Shown here: positions 13,062 through 22,404 of the stretch, piece after piece
Layout: each line of letters opens with the position of its first letter
How positions within the stretch are numbered: position 1 is the first letter of the stretch
NCBI RefSeq assembly: GCF_900009135.1
Contig: NZ_LT797699.1
Coordinates: forward strand, 1 to 56,034
Source of the DNA: Planktothrix sp. PCC 11201
GTDB lineage: Bacteria; Cyanobacteriota; Cyanobacteriia; Cyanobacteriales; Microcoleaceae
Direction of reading: 5' to 3'
DNA: 56,034 nt
Made by a program: the position numbers and the translations under genes
Notes under the pieces: generated by a model
Databases searched by the model: none
What the model saw: only the letters and a program-made list of their open reading frames with translations
Told to the model about the DNA's origin: nothing

Positions 13062-13979
13062 ATGGGTTGGAGCGAATTTTTATATTTCGGTTTTGGGTTA
13101 GGGTTAGGGGTTAGCCTAAATCAGCTATGGCGGGGAAAAGGAACAAAATCGCCCGACCCGGTTGGGACAGAAGACCGCTCCAAAGAGGTTGATTATCAAC
13201 AGCAGGTGCAAACCCTCTCTTATCAATTGAAACAAACTCAACTTGCCTATCATTCGGCGGCGGAATTGAGTTTATTTAAAGCGGGGTTTTTGGCGCGGAC
13301 GTCCCATGAGTTGCGATCGCCTTTGAGTAGCATGATTGGTACGTTACAACTAATTATCTCCGATCTGTGCGAAAACCCAGAGGAGGAGCGAGAATTTATC
13401 AATCTCGCCCACACATCGGCGTTAAAAATGGTGGGATTATTAGATCAAGTGATTTTTGTATCTAAAACCGAATATGGCACAGACACAATGGATATTCATG
13501 CCATTGAGTTAGCAAAAGTCATGGATGAGGTAGAAGATTTAACTTGTATGCAGGCGGCAAATCGTAGTATTAGATTAAACATTGATCCTCCTGATCAAGA
13601 TATTTATGTGATGGCAGATTTACCCCGACTGCGACAAGTTTTAGTCAGTTTAGTTGATACTGCGATCGCTCAAATGAAAGAGGGAAGTGTGAATGTTTCT
13701 GCCCATCCTTCTCCCGAAACAGGATTTGTGCATATTTGGGTTGATGATCAACGTCCTATTAGTGCTTGGAGTGAGTCTTGGGATTTATTAAAATCTACAT
13801 TAGATATTGATCAACCTCCATTTGAGCAAGGGACTTTATCCCCAGGAATGCGGCTGTTGATGAATCAAACTTTATTGAGTTTAATGAAGGGTCGTTTAGA
13901 AATTTTAGCGATTCCTTCTGAGGGAGAAGATTCTAATTTTAATCGGACTCAATGTTCGATTCCCTTAGCAAAACCCTAA
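13062..13979 (+). CDS. histidine-kinase-like protein with a degenerate ATPase domain
   Basis: This 305-residue protein has a short N-terminal hydrophobic segment (LYFGFGLGLGVSLNQL), a coiled-coil linker and a normal H-box, [12 protein letters not shown], with H82. Where the ATP-binding domain should be, the N-box is SLVDTAIAQ without the usual Asn pair, and the G1 position reads VDDQRP instead of D-x-G-x-G. A C-terminal LLMNQTLLSLMKGRLEI still resembles the end of a HATPase domain. I infer that it does not bind ATP normally. It could dimerise, be phosphorylated by another kinase or dephosphorylate a regulator. No response regulator is adjacent. Confidence 0.75.
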   Translation: MGWSEFLYFGFGLGLGVSLNQLWRGKGTKSPDPVGTEDRSKEVDYQQQVQTLSYQLKQTQLAYHSAAELSLFKAGFLARTSHELRSPLSSMIGTLQLIISDLCENPEEEREFINLAHTSALKMVGLLDQVIFVSKTEYGTDTMDIHAIELAKVMDEVEDLTCMQAANRSIRLNIDPPDQDIYVMADLPRLRQVLVSLVDTAIAQMKEGSVNVSAHPSPETGFVHIWVDDQRPISAWSESWDLLKSTLDIDQPPFEQGTLSPGMRLLMNQTLLSLMKGRLEILAIPSEGEDSNFNRTQCSIPLAKP

Positions 13980-14047
13980 CGCAGTATTTTAGACAGTTTA
14001 AGCTCTAATTAAGTTATAATATTGGCAAACTCTAATCGTAACCTAAT

Positions 14048-14254
14048 ATGACTAAAACTCTTGATGTTACTGGCTTAACTTCTGAACAAATCGAGCAGAT
14101 TTATGTAATCATAGACACATTCAGAGCTATTAATAAACAGCAAAACCCATTGACAGAAGATCAACTATCAGAATTTGATCTAACTCCGTTGTTTTTTGAA
14201 AGTGAAATCCTTCAGCCATTTAATCGAAGTCTGCTTTATGGCAACAGAATCTAA
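14048..14254 (+). CDS. probable VapB-type antitoxin
   Basis: This 68-residue acidic protein precedes a PIN-domain toxin gene and overlaps it by 17 bp. It begins MTKTLDVTGLTSEQIEQIYVI, a short strand followed by a helical segment, similar to small cyanobacterial antitoxins paired with PIN toxins. No clear ribbon-helix-helix or AbrB motif can be defined. The call rests mostly on gene order and overlap, which give co-translation of the pair. A TATAAT-like sequence (TTATAATATT) lies 26 bp upstream. Confidence 0.6.
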   Translation: MTKTLDVTGLTSEQIEQIYVIIDTFRAINKQQNPLTEDQLSEFDLTPLFFESEILQPFNRSLLYGNRI

Positions 14255-14687
14255 ACGAATTTATCTTGATACCAACATTCTCGCTTATGTTGCTAATACC
14301 AAAGCACCTCAACACAAGACTGCATTAGAAATATTTCGACCCTGTGAAACAGAAATTCTCTGCGTTTCATCACAAGTTTTAGCAGAATTTTATTCCTATA
14401 TTACAAATCCTGCTATCTTAGCAAAACCCTTAGAACCAACAGAAGCTATTAAGCGCATTCAACGAATTTGTCAAATGCCTCATGTCCGCTTGCTCTCAAC
14501 TCCTTTCGATCTTTTTGAAGGTTGGATGAGGTTATTGGAAGAACAACCTGTGACCAATGGAGGGATTTTTGACTTACTTCATATTGCCATTATGTTATCT
14601 CATCAAGTCACCAGTATTTACACTTTTAATGTCAAGGATTTTTCTTGGTGTTCCCAAATTAAAGTTATTGATCCTAGTCATCTTTAA
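14238..14687 (+). CDS. vapC: PIN-domain ribonuclease toxin (VapC family)
   Basis: This 149-residue protein has the four acidic residues of PIN-domain RNases: D11 in YLDTNIL, E50 in LAEFYSY, D112 in GIFDLLHIAIM and D134 in NVKDF. VapC toxins use such a site with magnesium to cut tRNA or rRNA. I chose the ATG at 14238; an upstream in-frame codon at 14196 would overlap the antitoxin by 59 bp. The 17-bp overlap with the antitoxin gene is typical of type II modules. All active-site residues are intact, so it is probably functional. Confidence 0.8.
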   Translation: MATESKRIYLDTNILAYVANTKAPQHKTALEIFRPCETEILCVSSQVLAEFYSYITNPAILAKPLEPTEAIKRIQRICQMPHVRLLSTPFDLFEGWMRLLEEQPVTNGGIFDLLHIAIMLSHQVTSIYTFNVKDFSWCSQIKVIDPSHL

Positions 14688-14739
14688 AAAGTCCAAATAA
14701 ATACTGGAATACTTAACCGAAAATACCTTTAAAAATTCA

Positions 14740-14767
14740 GTAGAGACGCTGCATTCAACGCCTCTAC
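14740..14767. repeat. dispersed hairpin between convergent genes
   Basis: GTAGAGACG (14740-14748) and CGCCTCTAC (14759-14767) form a stem with one A-C mismatch. It lies between vapC (plus) and thrC (minus) and could terminate both. The GTAGAGACG...CTCTAC palindrome is a familiar scattered repeat in cyanobacterial genomes. Confidence 0.55.
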
Positions 14768-14777
14768 AAACAACAAA

Positions 14778-15869
14778 TTAAAATCCCATGACTGTTGCAA
14801 CAGCTTCCATTTCTGGTGCAATTCCGGCTTTGAATTTATTGTTGCTGTGAGTAATAGCCGTATCGGGATCTTTTAACCCATTTCCAGTTAACACACAAAC
14901 AATTTTAATCCCCTCTGGAACCTGATCTTTCACTTTCAATAATCCGGCAACGGAGGCGGCACTAGCAGGCTCACAGAAAATTCCCTCCCCAGAAGCTAAC
15001 AACCGATAGGCGTCGAGAATTTCGGCATCGGTGACAGCGTTAAAACTACCTTGACTGGCATCTTTAGCCGCCACCGCAAAGTCCCAACTCGCCGGATTTC
15101 CAATTCTAATTGCTGTTGCTAAGGTTTCGGGGTTTTCCACCGGATGGCCTAATACTAACGGTGCGGCTCCGGCGGCTTGAAATCCCATCATTTGGGGTAA
15201 ACGAGAACATTTCCCAACAGAATGATATTGACAAAATCCCATCCAATAGGCACTAATATTCCCGGCATTGCCCACCGGAATACATAACCAGTCGGGGGCA
15301 TCTCCCAGGGCATCTACCACCTCAAAGGCGGCGGTTTTTTGGCCTTCTAAACGATAGGGATTAACAGAATTAACTAAAGTAATCGGATAATGTTCGGCCA
15401 TCTCCCGCACAATATTTAGTGCCTGATCAAAATTACCCTTAATCGCTAAGACTTCTGCCCCATATAATAACGCTTGGGCCAGTTTCCCTAACGCCACATA
15501 ACCATCGGGAATTAAGACAAAGGCTTTCATCCCGGCTCGACGGGCATAGGCGGCGGCTGCTGCTGAAGTATTTCCGGTACTGGCACAGATGACGGCTTTG
15601 CTGCCTTCCTCTTTGGCTTTGGAAATCGCCATGGTCATGCCTCGGTCTTTGAAACTACCTGTGGGGTTGAGTCCGTCATATTTCACATAGACTTGCACCT
15701 GTTTGCCAATGATTTCGGCAATGGTTGGGGCCGGAATCAGGGGCGTGTTGCCTTCTTGTAGGGTGATAACGGGTGTCGATTCAGAAACAGGTAAATAGTT
15801 GCGGTAGGCTTCAATCAGACCAGGCCAGCACTTCAATGAGGACTGGGTTGTAGGCAAAGTCAACGTCAT
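14778..15869 (-). CDS. thrC: threonine synthase
   Basis: This 363-residue pyridoxal-phosphate enzyme converts O-phosphohomoserine to threonine, the last step of threonine synthesis. It shows [10 protein letters not shown], the PLP lysine in GSFKDRGM, the Ser/Thr-rich [14 protein letters not shown], the glycine loop PVGNAGN and the end [11 protein letters not shown] take the ATG at 15869 ([10 protein letters not shown]) as start; the frame continues upstream only through a TTG at 15915-15917 without a ribosome-binding site. Length agrees with cyanobacterial ThrC of the short, bacterial type. Confidence 0.92.
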   Translation of the reverse strand: MTLTLPTTQSSLKCWPGLIEAYRNYLPVSESTPVITLQEGNTPLIPAPTIAEIIGKQVQVYVKYDGLNPTGSFKDRGMTMAISKAKEEGSKAVICASTGNTSAAAAAYARRAGMKAFVLIPDGYVALGKLAQALLYGAEVLAIKGNFDQALNIVREMAEHYPITLVNSVNPYRLEGQKTAAFEVVDALGDAPDWLCIPVGNAGNISAYWMGFCQYHSVGKCSRLPQMMGFQAAGAAPLVLGHPVENPETLATAIRIGNPASWDFAVAAKDASQGSFNAVTDAEILDAYRLLASGEGIFCEPASAASVAGLLKVKDQVPEGIKIVCVLTGNGLKDPDTAITHSNNKFKAGIAPEMEAVATVMGF

Positions 15870-16130
15870 CTCGGTAGTAGTTAATAAACGAAAAATAATC
15901 CGGTTAAGGATTGACAAATAGACGGATTTATGATACTCAGGAATGCTCTTGACGGTTGGAATCTATAAACTTTATCAGTTGACAGGATCAGCCGTTGGGT
16001 GTATTCCTTAATTTAGTTTACCTTCTCGTTTACATTCCGTGAAAAAACTAATCAATTTTGATGTTTTTTTCTATGGGAGTAAACGTTCAGGGTAAAATAT
16101 AGTTAAGATTTGTTGAGCTAACATTTTTAG

Positions 16131-16385
16131 ATGTCAAATCAACTGCTGATGCCCACTCGTTCATCCACCGTATCTGGGACTCAAACCTTAGATGCCCCTT
16201 CAAGCCGGACTTCCGGTTCTGTTATGTCTAAGCCACTGACGATTGATACGATGAAAAATCTGTACAACGCCGATCAGCAAGTGAAGTTTCTGCATTTGCA
16301 CGCTGAAGTTGAAACCTTGCTCCTAGAATTGCAAACTGTCAAGCAACAGCGCCAAGAAACAACCTCACCCGCAAAGACTTGTTGA
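16131..16385 (+). CDS. small conserved-looking protein, unknown function (84 aa)
   Basis: This 84-residue protein has a Ser/Thr-rich, probably disordered N-terminal half and a helical C-terminal half (about residues 38-75) with a heptad-like Leu pattern (VKFLHLHAEVETLLLELQTV). It resembles small cyanobacterial proteins without assigned function. TTGAGC and TAAAATATAG upstream (about 16083-16118) could contribute to a promoter. A hairpin at 16420-16456 follows. Not recognised beyond this. Confidence 0.55.
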   Translation: MSNQLLMPTRSSTVSGTQTLDAPSSRTSGSVMSKPLTIDTMKNLYNADQQVKFLHLHAEVETLLLELQTVKQQRQETTSPAKTC

Positions 16386-16419
16386 GTTGTCCTCTAAGTT
16401 CCACTCCCCCGATCATCAC

Positions 16420-16456
16420 TAGCTGGGTTTAGCAAAAACCGCTAAACACCCTAGCT
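16420..16456 (+). terminator. imperfect hairpin, possible terminator
   Basis: GTTTAGC and GCTAAAC pair across AAAAACC, extended by CTAG on both sides through an internal loop, and are followed by TTTTG. It is 35 bp after the gene ending at 16385. The T-run is short, so efficiency is doubtful. Confidence 0.4.
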
Positions 16457-16664
16457 TTTGATGGACTCCGTTTAGAGGCGGTTACCATCGGAGTCGGAGT
16501 TACATGGATAGATGGAAAGTGCCTGTTTGTCCCATGCAGGTCGGATTTTTCGTGTCAAATTAAGTAATTGATCAGACTACCCAAAAATTGGGAAGATAAA
16601 ACCACACAACCTTAGTATTACCCTAGCCCCCAGTGCTGAGGGATTTGAAAGTTTAAAAAATTCT

Positions 16665-17711
16665 ATGACATTATCCTCTGTTCAACCTCAAACCCTAGCA
16701 TCTTCTGCTAGTTTTCCCTCGGATTTACGTTTAAAAGACATTATCAAAAGTCTCCCTCGGGAAGTTTTTCTTAAAGATCAGAAAAAAGCTTGGCTGACTG
16801 TTGTTGTTAGTGTTCTTCTGGTGGTTGCGGGCTATTTTGCGATTGCTTACTCTCCCTGGTTTCTTTTACCCTTGGCTTGGGTTTTTACCGGGACAGCTTT
16901 AACGGGTTTTTTCGTCATTGGTCATGACTGTGGACATCGTTCTTTTTCTGACCGTCGTTGGGTAAATGATTTAGTCGGTCATTTGACATTTCTTCCTTTA
17001 ATTTATCCCTTTCATGGTTGGCGTTTAGGACATAATCACCATCATAAACATACTAATAAACTGACTGAAGATAATGCTTGGGAACCCTGGAAAATCGAAA
17101 ATTATGAAGCATCCCCTAAAATTGTACAAATTGCTTATAAATTAACCCGAGCTAGACTGTGGTGGTTAGGTTCAATTTTGCATTGGGCAATTGTTAACTT
17201 TGATTGGCGCAAGTTTGAAGGGAAAGGAGAAGAACAGGTTAAATTTTCTGCCTTATTTGTGATTGGATGTGCGGCGATCGCCTTTCCTACGATAATTTTT
17301 ACTCTCGGAATTTGGGGCTTTGTTAAATTCTGGTTAATGCCTTGGTTAGTATACCATTTCTGGATGAGTACCTTCACTATTGTTCACCATACTGCCCCCG
17401 ATATTAAGTTTCAAGAACCCGAGGATTGGAATGAAGCCCTAGCCCAATTATCGGGAACAGTTCACTGCAATTATCCCGCTTGGGTTGAGTTTTTCTGTCA
17501 CGATATTAATGTTCACATTCCTCACCATATTTCTACGGCTATTCCTTCCTACAATTTACGGAAAGCCTATAAAATTATTCAAGACAATTGGGGTGAATAT
17601 CTCTATCCTGAATGTGATTTTTCCTGGTCTTTAATGACTCATATCGTAGATCAGTGTCATTTATATGATGCTGAAAATGCTTATGTTTCCTTTAAGGAAT
17701 ACAAGCAGTAA
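16665..17711 (+). CDS. desA: delta-12 (omega-6) fatty acid desaturase
   Basis: This 348-residue membrane di-iron enzyme introduces the delta-12 double bond into oleoyl lipids. The three histidine boxes are intact: HDCGH (87-91), HNHHH (123-127) and HIPHH (284-288). Hydrophobic segments lie at about 45-85 and 205-240. The sequence, including GHDCGHRSFSDRRWVNDLVG and FHGWRLGHNHHHKHTNK, is typical of cyanobacterial DesA. In cyanobacteria desA is usually induced by cold. The leader before it (16457-16664) is long enough for such control, but I see no proven element. Confidence 0.92.
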   Translation: MTLSSVQPQTLASSASFPSDLRLKDIIKSLPREVFLKDQKKAWLTVVVSVLLVVAGYFAIAYSPWFLLPLAWVFTGTALTGFFVIGHDCGHRSFSDRRWVNDLVGHLTFLPLIYPFHGWRLGHNHHHKHTNKLTEDNAWEPWKIENYEASPKIVQIAYKLTRARLWWLGSILHWAIVNFDWRKFEGKGEEQVKFSALFVIGCAAIAFPTIIFTLGIWGFVKFWLMPWLVYHFWMSTFTIVHHTAPDIKFQEPEDWNEALAQLSGTVHCNYPAWVEFFCHDINVHIPHHISTAIPSYNLRKAYKIIQDNWGEYLYPECDFSWSLMTHIVDQCHLYDAENAYVSFKEYKQ

Positions 17712-17720
17712 TTAGATTTA

Positions 17721-17771
17721 GTAGTGAGTCCTAAAAAACTCAAATATAGAGAGTCCTGAAGGACTCACTAC
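17721..17771. repeat. bidirectional hairpin with two alternative folds
   Basis: GTAGTGAGTCC (17721-17731) pairs with GGACTCACTAC (17761-17771) over 11 bp. The same right arm can also form GAGTCC-TGAA-GGACTC (17751-17766). The hairpin sits between convergent desA and the HslJ-like gene and probably terminates transcription from one or both sides. It looks like a dispersed repeat. Confidence 0.6.
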
Positions 17772-17774
17772 GGG

Positions 17775-18209
17775 TTATTCGGGTTGATTTGGGGTGAATA
17801 TCATTACCCCAGATCCTTGATTTGTTTTATAGTTAATTTGTAGTTTACCTTCAGCATTAATCTGAAAAGTTCGACTTTTTTCTAAAGCTGAGAGAAATTG
17901 ATCTTCTTGCTTCATAATTTCTTCAGGACAGGCCATTTTAGTTCTCCCGGCTACACCAAATTTTAATTGCTCATCCTTGAGGGTGTAGGAGGCAAAATAA
18001 CGGTTACAACTCGATGAACCACTAATTTGATTATTTTCAAATTGTAGGGTGATTTCCGTTTCTTTTAGGGGCGTTTTGGTGGATTTTTCATTCCCCCAGG
18101 ATACTAATTTCCAAGAGGTTCCACTGAGAGCATCAGAAGCTATAGAGGGGTTAATCATAGACAAAATGGATAGACTAGCAACGGATAGGGATAGGAGTAG
18201 TTTTTTCAT
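17775..18209 (-). CDS. exported META/HslJ-domain protein
   Basis: This 144-residue protein has a signal peptide (KK, hydrophobic residues 4-20, cleavage near SIA-SD). The META domain follows: LSGTSWKLVSW, then ITLQFENNQISGSSSCNRYFASY, then MACPEEIMKQEDQFLSALE. The two Cys in SSSCNRY and MACPEE are the usual conserved ones. HslJ-like proteins are heat-inducible envelope proteins linked to resistance to small molecules, but the exact role is unknown. The start lies 10 bp from the end of the next minus-strand gene (18220), so the two are probably co-transcribed. Confidence 0.8.
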   Translation of the reverse strand: MKKLLLSLSVASLSILSMINPSIASDALSGTSWKLVSWGNEKSTKTPLKETEITLQFENNQISGSSSCNRYFASYTLKDEQLKFGVAGRTKMACPEEIMKQEDQFLSALEKSRTFQINAEGKLQINYKTNQGSGVMIFTPNQPE

Positions 18210-18219
18210 AGGGGTCGGT

Positions 18220-19875
18220 TTATTTTTTAATTGTCCACAAGGGTAATTGTTGAGTTAATTGTAAACGAATATTGTCAATCCCGTTTTGAGCAAAAACATA
18301 GGTTTTATCTTGCCAAAGGGGAATATAAGGCACATCTTCGGCGAGCAGTTCTTGAATTTCCTGAAAGATTAATTTGCGAGTTTCTGGATTTTGTTCCTGC
18401 CGCTGTTGAGCAATTAATTGATTCATGCGATCGCTATAATAAAAAGAACCCTGATATTGACTAGAACCCTTGACACATCCAGTTTCAACGGAACCTTGAC
18501 TACATTCTAAAAAGGGTTGAATATAGTTATCCGCATCAAGAAAATCCGCATACCAATCTAAGACAAAAGTGGGATAAATCCCCTCCTCTAAATATTTAAA
18601 GGCTGTAGTCGATTCTACACTATTAAGTTGTAATTTTAGTAACCCGCCTAAATCCCTATCTGCTAAGGCTTTTAAGGTTAATCCTAAAAACCCTTTATTA
18701 GATGAATTAGACGCATACCAAAGCTCAACGATGGCTGGATTTTCTGGCGTATATCCAGCTTGGGTTAAAAGTTGTTTGGCTTTTTCAATATTACCATCCC
18801 CGTACTTTAAATAAAAGGTGGGTTGATAATCGCTAAAGGTGGTAGGAATTAAACTAAACAGTTCTTCTCCTTGATTTTGTAATACCCGTTCATTAATAAT
18901 AGAACGATTGATTAAAGCGGCTAGGGCTTGTCTAACTTCTATCCGATTTAATGGTTCTGATTTAACATTAATCAGGAGATAATTAATCGTATTTCCATTA
19001 GCAGAAATCACTTGCCAATTTCCCGCTTCTGCTCCTTTTTGTAAACTCGAAATTTGATCGGGATTTAAGGATAAATAGGCAATATCAACTGCACTACTTC
19101 TAAAAGCATTAAATAAATTAGAGGAACTGGAAAAACGTTGAATATCAACTCCGGCATTGGCGGGTTTTTCTCCCCAATATTGGTCAAAAGCATCGAGGCG
19201 AATGACATCAATTCCTAAAGACTTTAATTGATAAGGCCCGGTTCCGACAAATTCATTGGGTTTAAATTTACCTTCTCCAATTTCATAAAATTCGGGAGAA
19301 ACTGCCGTAATTCCTGAAAATGCTAGGAGGGAAGGAAAGGCGGCAAAGGGTTTTTTAAGTTTAATCGTTAATTCATATTCTCCTATTGCTTGAACTGTAT
19401 CTATTGTATCTGCTAATAAGGAGGAGGGAGACCCGGCATTTTGAATAAATCTTTTAATAGAAAACTCCATCGCGGCGGCGTTAAAAGGGGTTTGATCATG
19501 AAACAAAACGCCCTTTCTGATCGGAATAGTATAGGTTAATCCATCGGCACTCAGGGTGGGTAAAGCGGTGGCTAGTTTGGGTACAAGTTGATTGGTTCCT
19601 AGTTTATAATCATAGAGGCGATCGCCTAAATTATACAGGATATTTCCTGACATAACTTCATAGGCATCAGCCGGATCTAAGGTGCGGAGTTTTAAGGTTG
19701 TTCCAATAGTAATTCGTCCATTACCCGATGAGGATGAAGAGGAAGAATTAATCGTTTGATGAGAAGTACAACTAACAAGAATTAGACAAAATAAGCAAAA
19801 TAAACTAATCCATTGGGTGAAAAATTTTCGGGAAAATAGATGCGGATTTTGTAATTGATTCCACAGGTTTACCAT
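18220..19875 (-). CDS. ABC transporter solute-binding lipoprotein, family 5
   Basis: This 551-residue protein is a periplasmic substrate-binding component of the peptide/nickel class. It begins with a long N-terminal extension, a hydrophobic segment and a lipobox-like LVSC with C36. A Ser-rich linker and the family-5 signature follow, for example LRTLDPADAYEV, LATALPTLSADGLTYTIPIRKG and GTGPYQLKS. No permease or ATPase genes are next to it, so it probably serves a transporter encoded elsewhere. The ligand is probably an oligopeptide, which cannot be read from sequence. Confidence 0.85.
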   Translation of the reverse strand: MVNLWNQLQNPHLFSRKFFTQWISLFCLFCLILVSCTSHQTINSSSSSSSGNGRITIGTTLKLRTLDPADAYEVMSGNILYNLGDRLYDYKLGTNQLVPKLATALPTLSADGLTYTIPIRKGVLFHDQTPFNAAAMEFSIKRFIQNAGSPSSLLADTIDTVQAIGEYELTIKLKKPFAAFPSLLAFSGITAVSPEFYEIGEGKFKPNEFVGTGPYQLKSLGIDVIRLDAFDQYWGEKPANAGVDIQRFSSSSNLFNAFRSSAVDIAYLSLNPDQISSLQKGAEAGNWQVISANGNTINYLLINVKSEPLNRIEVRQALAALINRSIINERVLQNQGEELFSLIPTTFSDYQPTFYLKYGDGNIEKAKQLLTQAGYTPENPAIVELWYASNSSNKGFLGLTLKALADRDLGGLLKLQLNSVESTTAFKYLEEGIYPTFVLDWYADFLDADNYIQPFLECSQGSVETGCVKGSSQYQGSFYYSDRMNQLIAQQRQEQNPETRKLIFQEIQELLAEDVPYIPLWQDKTYVFAQNGIDNIRLQLTQQLPLWTIKK

Positions 19876-19940
19876 CGGTTAAAAATATTAAGGATAAATC
19901 TAATCTTTGATCATAGCATTTTGCAACCCCATAAGCGAGA

Positions 19941-19970
19941 TGCAGTGCGAGCGTCCTCGCTCGCTAAGTT
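19941..19970. repeat. dispersed GCGAGCG/CGCTCGC hairpin element
   Basis: GCGAGCG (19947-19953) and CGCTCGC (19958-19964) flank TCCT. The same sequence, in opposite orientation and slightly diverged, occurs at 49551-49576, so it is a repeated intergenic element. Confidence 0.6.
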
Positions 19971-20090
19971 TTAGAATACTGCTAAGTACCTAAACAAAAT
20001 TAATTACAAATCCTCTAACCTGTTCCCTGTTCCCTCTCCCAACTAGGTAATTTATTTTGCACAAGCACTTATATTTTATTGAATTACCCG

Positions 20091-21620
20091 TCAAGTTTCC
20101 GAATCCGAATTTTTATCTTTTTCTTCCTCAATAATCACCATTCCAGGTTGTAGGGGGATATCGGTTGGAGGAATTACTAAGGTATCACCCACTTTCAAAC
20201 CGGATTTAACTTCAACTTTAGTTAAATCTTTTAGTCCCAGGGTTACGGGTTGTTTTTGAACTTGATTATTTGCGTCTAATTTCCAGACAAAAGACGATTT
20301 TCCTTGGGATTGAATTAATTCTGTATTGACCGCAATCACATCTTTTTGTTGTTCTAAAATGATCTCAACACTCACCTGACCCCCTGGAATTAATGCCTGG
20401 GTTGGTTGATCCAATCTTACCGTAGCAGGAACGGTGACTTGACCGGATGAACTGCTAGATTGGCTGCTATTCGTATTTTCAGAGACCGCTTGTCGATTGA
20501 CCCGTTCGACCCGCCCGGAAAATGGTTTTGAATCAGGGCCAATAATTGTAATTCGAGCGACTTGATTCGGTTTAACTTGAGCCGCATTCAGGGTCGATAA
20601 CCGAAGTAGAACCAGTTCTTGATTTGGATCTCCAATTGTAATTAAATCACTTCCTCGAATAATTCCATCCCCTGGTTTAATATTAATATTTAGTACGACT
20701 CCATCCAAGGGAGAAATGACAAGATTATTCTGTAAATTTGATTCTTGTTCTTTATATTCTACTTTGAGTCGCTGAAGTTCACTTAAACTTTTTTGAAATT
20801 CAGATTGAACTTGTTGGAGTTCGATTTTAGCAGTTAAGATATCATTGGTGGGATCTGTGATTGGTTCAAATTTATTTTTACTGGTTTCCAGGTCAAGAAT
20901 CGCATTTTTCAAGGCTAATTGTTCATTTTTTAAACTTGCTTCTTTTGACCGAATATCTGCTTTCTTTCCATCTAATTCTGTTTCTGGAATAAACCCTTTT
21001 TCCAAGAGATTATTTGATTTATTTAACTCCGCTTCTGCGACGGTTAAATCTTCTTTTGCTTCAATAACTTTCTGTTGTTGACGTTCCAATTGCGCTTGGT
21101 TCTTTTGAATTTCAATCCTTTGAGTGATTTGTTGAGATTTAACTTGCTTTCGATACTTCTCTAACTCATCTTTATAATTAATTTCGGAGTTTTTTAATTT
21201 GATTTTTGCTTCTTCTACTTTTTGGCGATTTCGTTCTATTTCAAGTTCTTGTTGCTGAATCCCTAATTGTTTTTGCAGTAAGGAATTTTCCCCGGCGGTA
21301 GATCTCAACAGAATTAAATTTTGCCCCCGAATAATCGGATCGCCTACCTTAACAAAAATCTGCTCCACCGCACTATCAGCAGGGGATTTAATTGTTCGTT
21401 GCCCACCTAATTCAACGGTTCCCCCTTCACTAATTTTGTTTTCAACCGTTCCCAATTCCACTTTTTGTAACTCAGCTGGAACCGCTTCTGCATCCTTTTT
21501 TTGTAGTTTATAATACAAAGCAATACCCGCTAAACTGACTCCAGTTAATAGAGTCATCACCACTAACCATTTAACTCCCCGTTGATAGGCTCTTTTTGCT
21601 TGGTAATCTAGGGTTGACAC
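20091..21620 (-). CDS. HlyD/MacA-type membrane fusion protein
   Basis: This 509-residue periplasmic adaptor has a cytoplasmic N-terminus, one membrane segment (about residues 18-36), a lipoyl-like half motif (GTVELGGQRTIKSPADSAVEQ) and a long coiled coil (about 115-300). The second lipoyl half follows (LVISPLDGVVLNINIKPGD), and then beta-barrel and membrane-proximal domains. Such proteins link an inner-membrane ABC or RND pump to an outer-membrane channel. The coiled coil is longer than in MacA and has a hairpin break near ITDPTND. No pump gene is adjacent. The Ser-rich stretch NSSQSSSSSGQ is an odd insertion. Confidence 0.85.
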   Translation of the reverse strand: MSTLDYQAKRAYQRGVKWLVVMTLLTGVSLAGIALYYKLQKKDAEAVPAELQKVELGTVENKISEGGTVELGGQRTIKSPADSAVEQIFVKVGDPIIRGQNLILLRSTAGENSLLQKQLGIQQQELEIERNRQKVEEAKIKLKNSEINYKDELEKYRKQVKSQQITQRIEIQKNQAQLERQQQKVIEAKEDLTVAEAELNKSNNLLEKGFIPETELDGKKADIRSKEASLKNEQLALKNAILDLETSKNKFEPITDPTNDILTAKIELQQVQSEFQKSLSELQRLKVEYKEQESNLQNNLVISPLDGVVLNINIKPGDGIIRGSDLITIGDPNQELVLLRLSTLNAAQVKPNQVARITIIGPDSKPFSGRVERVNRQAVSENTNSSQSSSSSGQVTVPATVRLDQPTQALIPGGQVSVEIILEQQKDVIAVNTELIQSQGKSSFVWKLDANNQVQKQPVTLGLKDLTKVEVKSGLKVGDTLVIPPTDIPLQPGMVIIEEEKDKNSDSET

Positions 21621-21895
21621 AGATTTCTAACATCCTCCTTATAAGTTGAAACAGGGGACACCATCATTATATCCTAAAAGGATGAATAGGTTTGTTTTAG
21701 ACGGACAATTAATCGTTAATTTTTATTGTGTATCGTGAAGATTTATATAATTTAATCAAGTGATTATAAAACAAGAAAAAACTTAGTTTTAGGTGGGATA
21801 TAATCAATCAATACGATAGGTCAATGCCACCAAAACAGTTTATTCTAAAATCTGCCTAATGTTCATAAATTAGAGAATAAAATGGAGAAGTCAAG

Positions 21896-22303
21896 ATGTA
21901 TACATCTGTAAAATCTCAGAGTACAGTTCTCGCTGTCGATGATAGCATTCCTGTGCAAAAACTGGTTAAACGGATTTTGGAAAAACACTATCAGCTAGTT
22001 TTTGCAAACAATACCACTGAGGCTTTAGCGGTACTCCATCAGCAGTCCATTGACTTAATGCTTTTAGATATCTCTATGCCCGGAATGGATGGTTTAGAAC
22101 TGTGTCGAGTTTTGCGAGGATTACCCAATTTTAATCATCTCCCGATTGTGATGCTCACATCCCGGAATGGGGCTCAGGATCGGGTGGAGGGTCGGTTATC
22201 CGGGGCAACGGAATATTTGACTAAACCTTTCTCTGAAGAAGAACTGCTGCATACGATTGAAAAAATTTTGAATCAGACAGTCAGTCTAATGTCTGAATTC
22301 TAA
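21896..22303 (+). CDS. single-domain response regulator (CheY-like)
   Basis: This 135-residue receiver domain has no output domain. The acidic pair D15-D16, phospho-acceptor D58 in LLDISMPGMDG, Thr in MLTSRNG and Lys in YLTKPF are all present, so it should be phosphorylated. It is followed 101 bp later by a large histidine kinase on the same strand, its likely partner. GGAG precedes the ATG. With no DNA-binding domain, it probably acts through protein contacts, as in phosphorelays or motility systems. Confidence 0.88.
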   Translation: MYTSVKSQSTVLAVDDSIPVQKLVKRILEKHYQLVFANNTTEALAVLHQQSIDLMLLDISMPGMDGLELCRVLRGLPNFNHLPIVMLTSRNGAQDRVEGRLSGATEYLTKPFSEEELLHTIEKILNQTVSLMSEF

Positions 22304-22404
22304 TGGATTTTGGGAATATTTAGATTAGTTACTATAACACTCGAGAATCGGAAAACCCAAAGAAACGATATAATTTCTTTAGGTTTTCCGATGCGCCTTT
22401 AACG

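Noticed and set aside
15870-15917. N-terminal extension of threonine synthase
   Set aside because: Depends on a TTG without ribosome-binding site; the ATG at 15869 starts the conserved part.
20091-21620. Complete efflux pump operon
   Set aside because: Only the adaptor protein is present; neighbours are a solute-binding protein on one side and a response regulator on the other, with no permease or ATPase.
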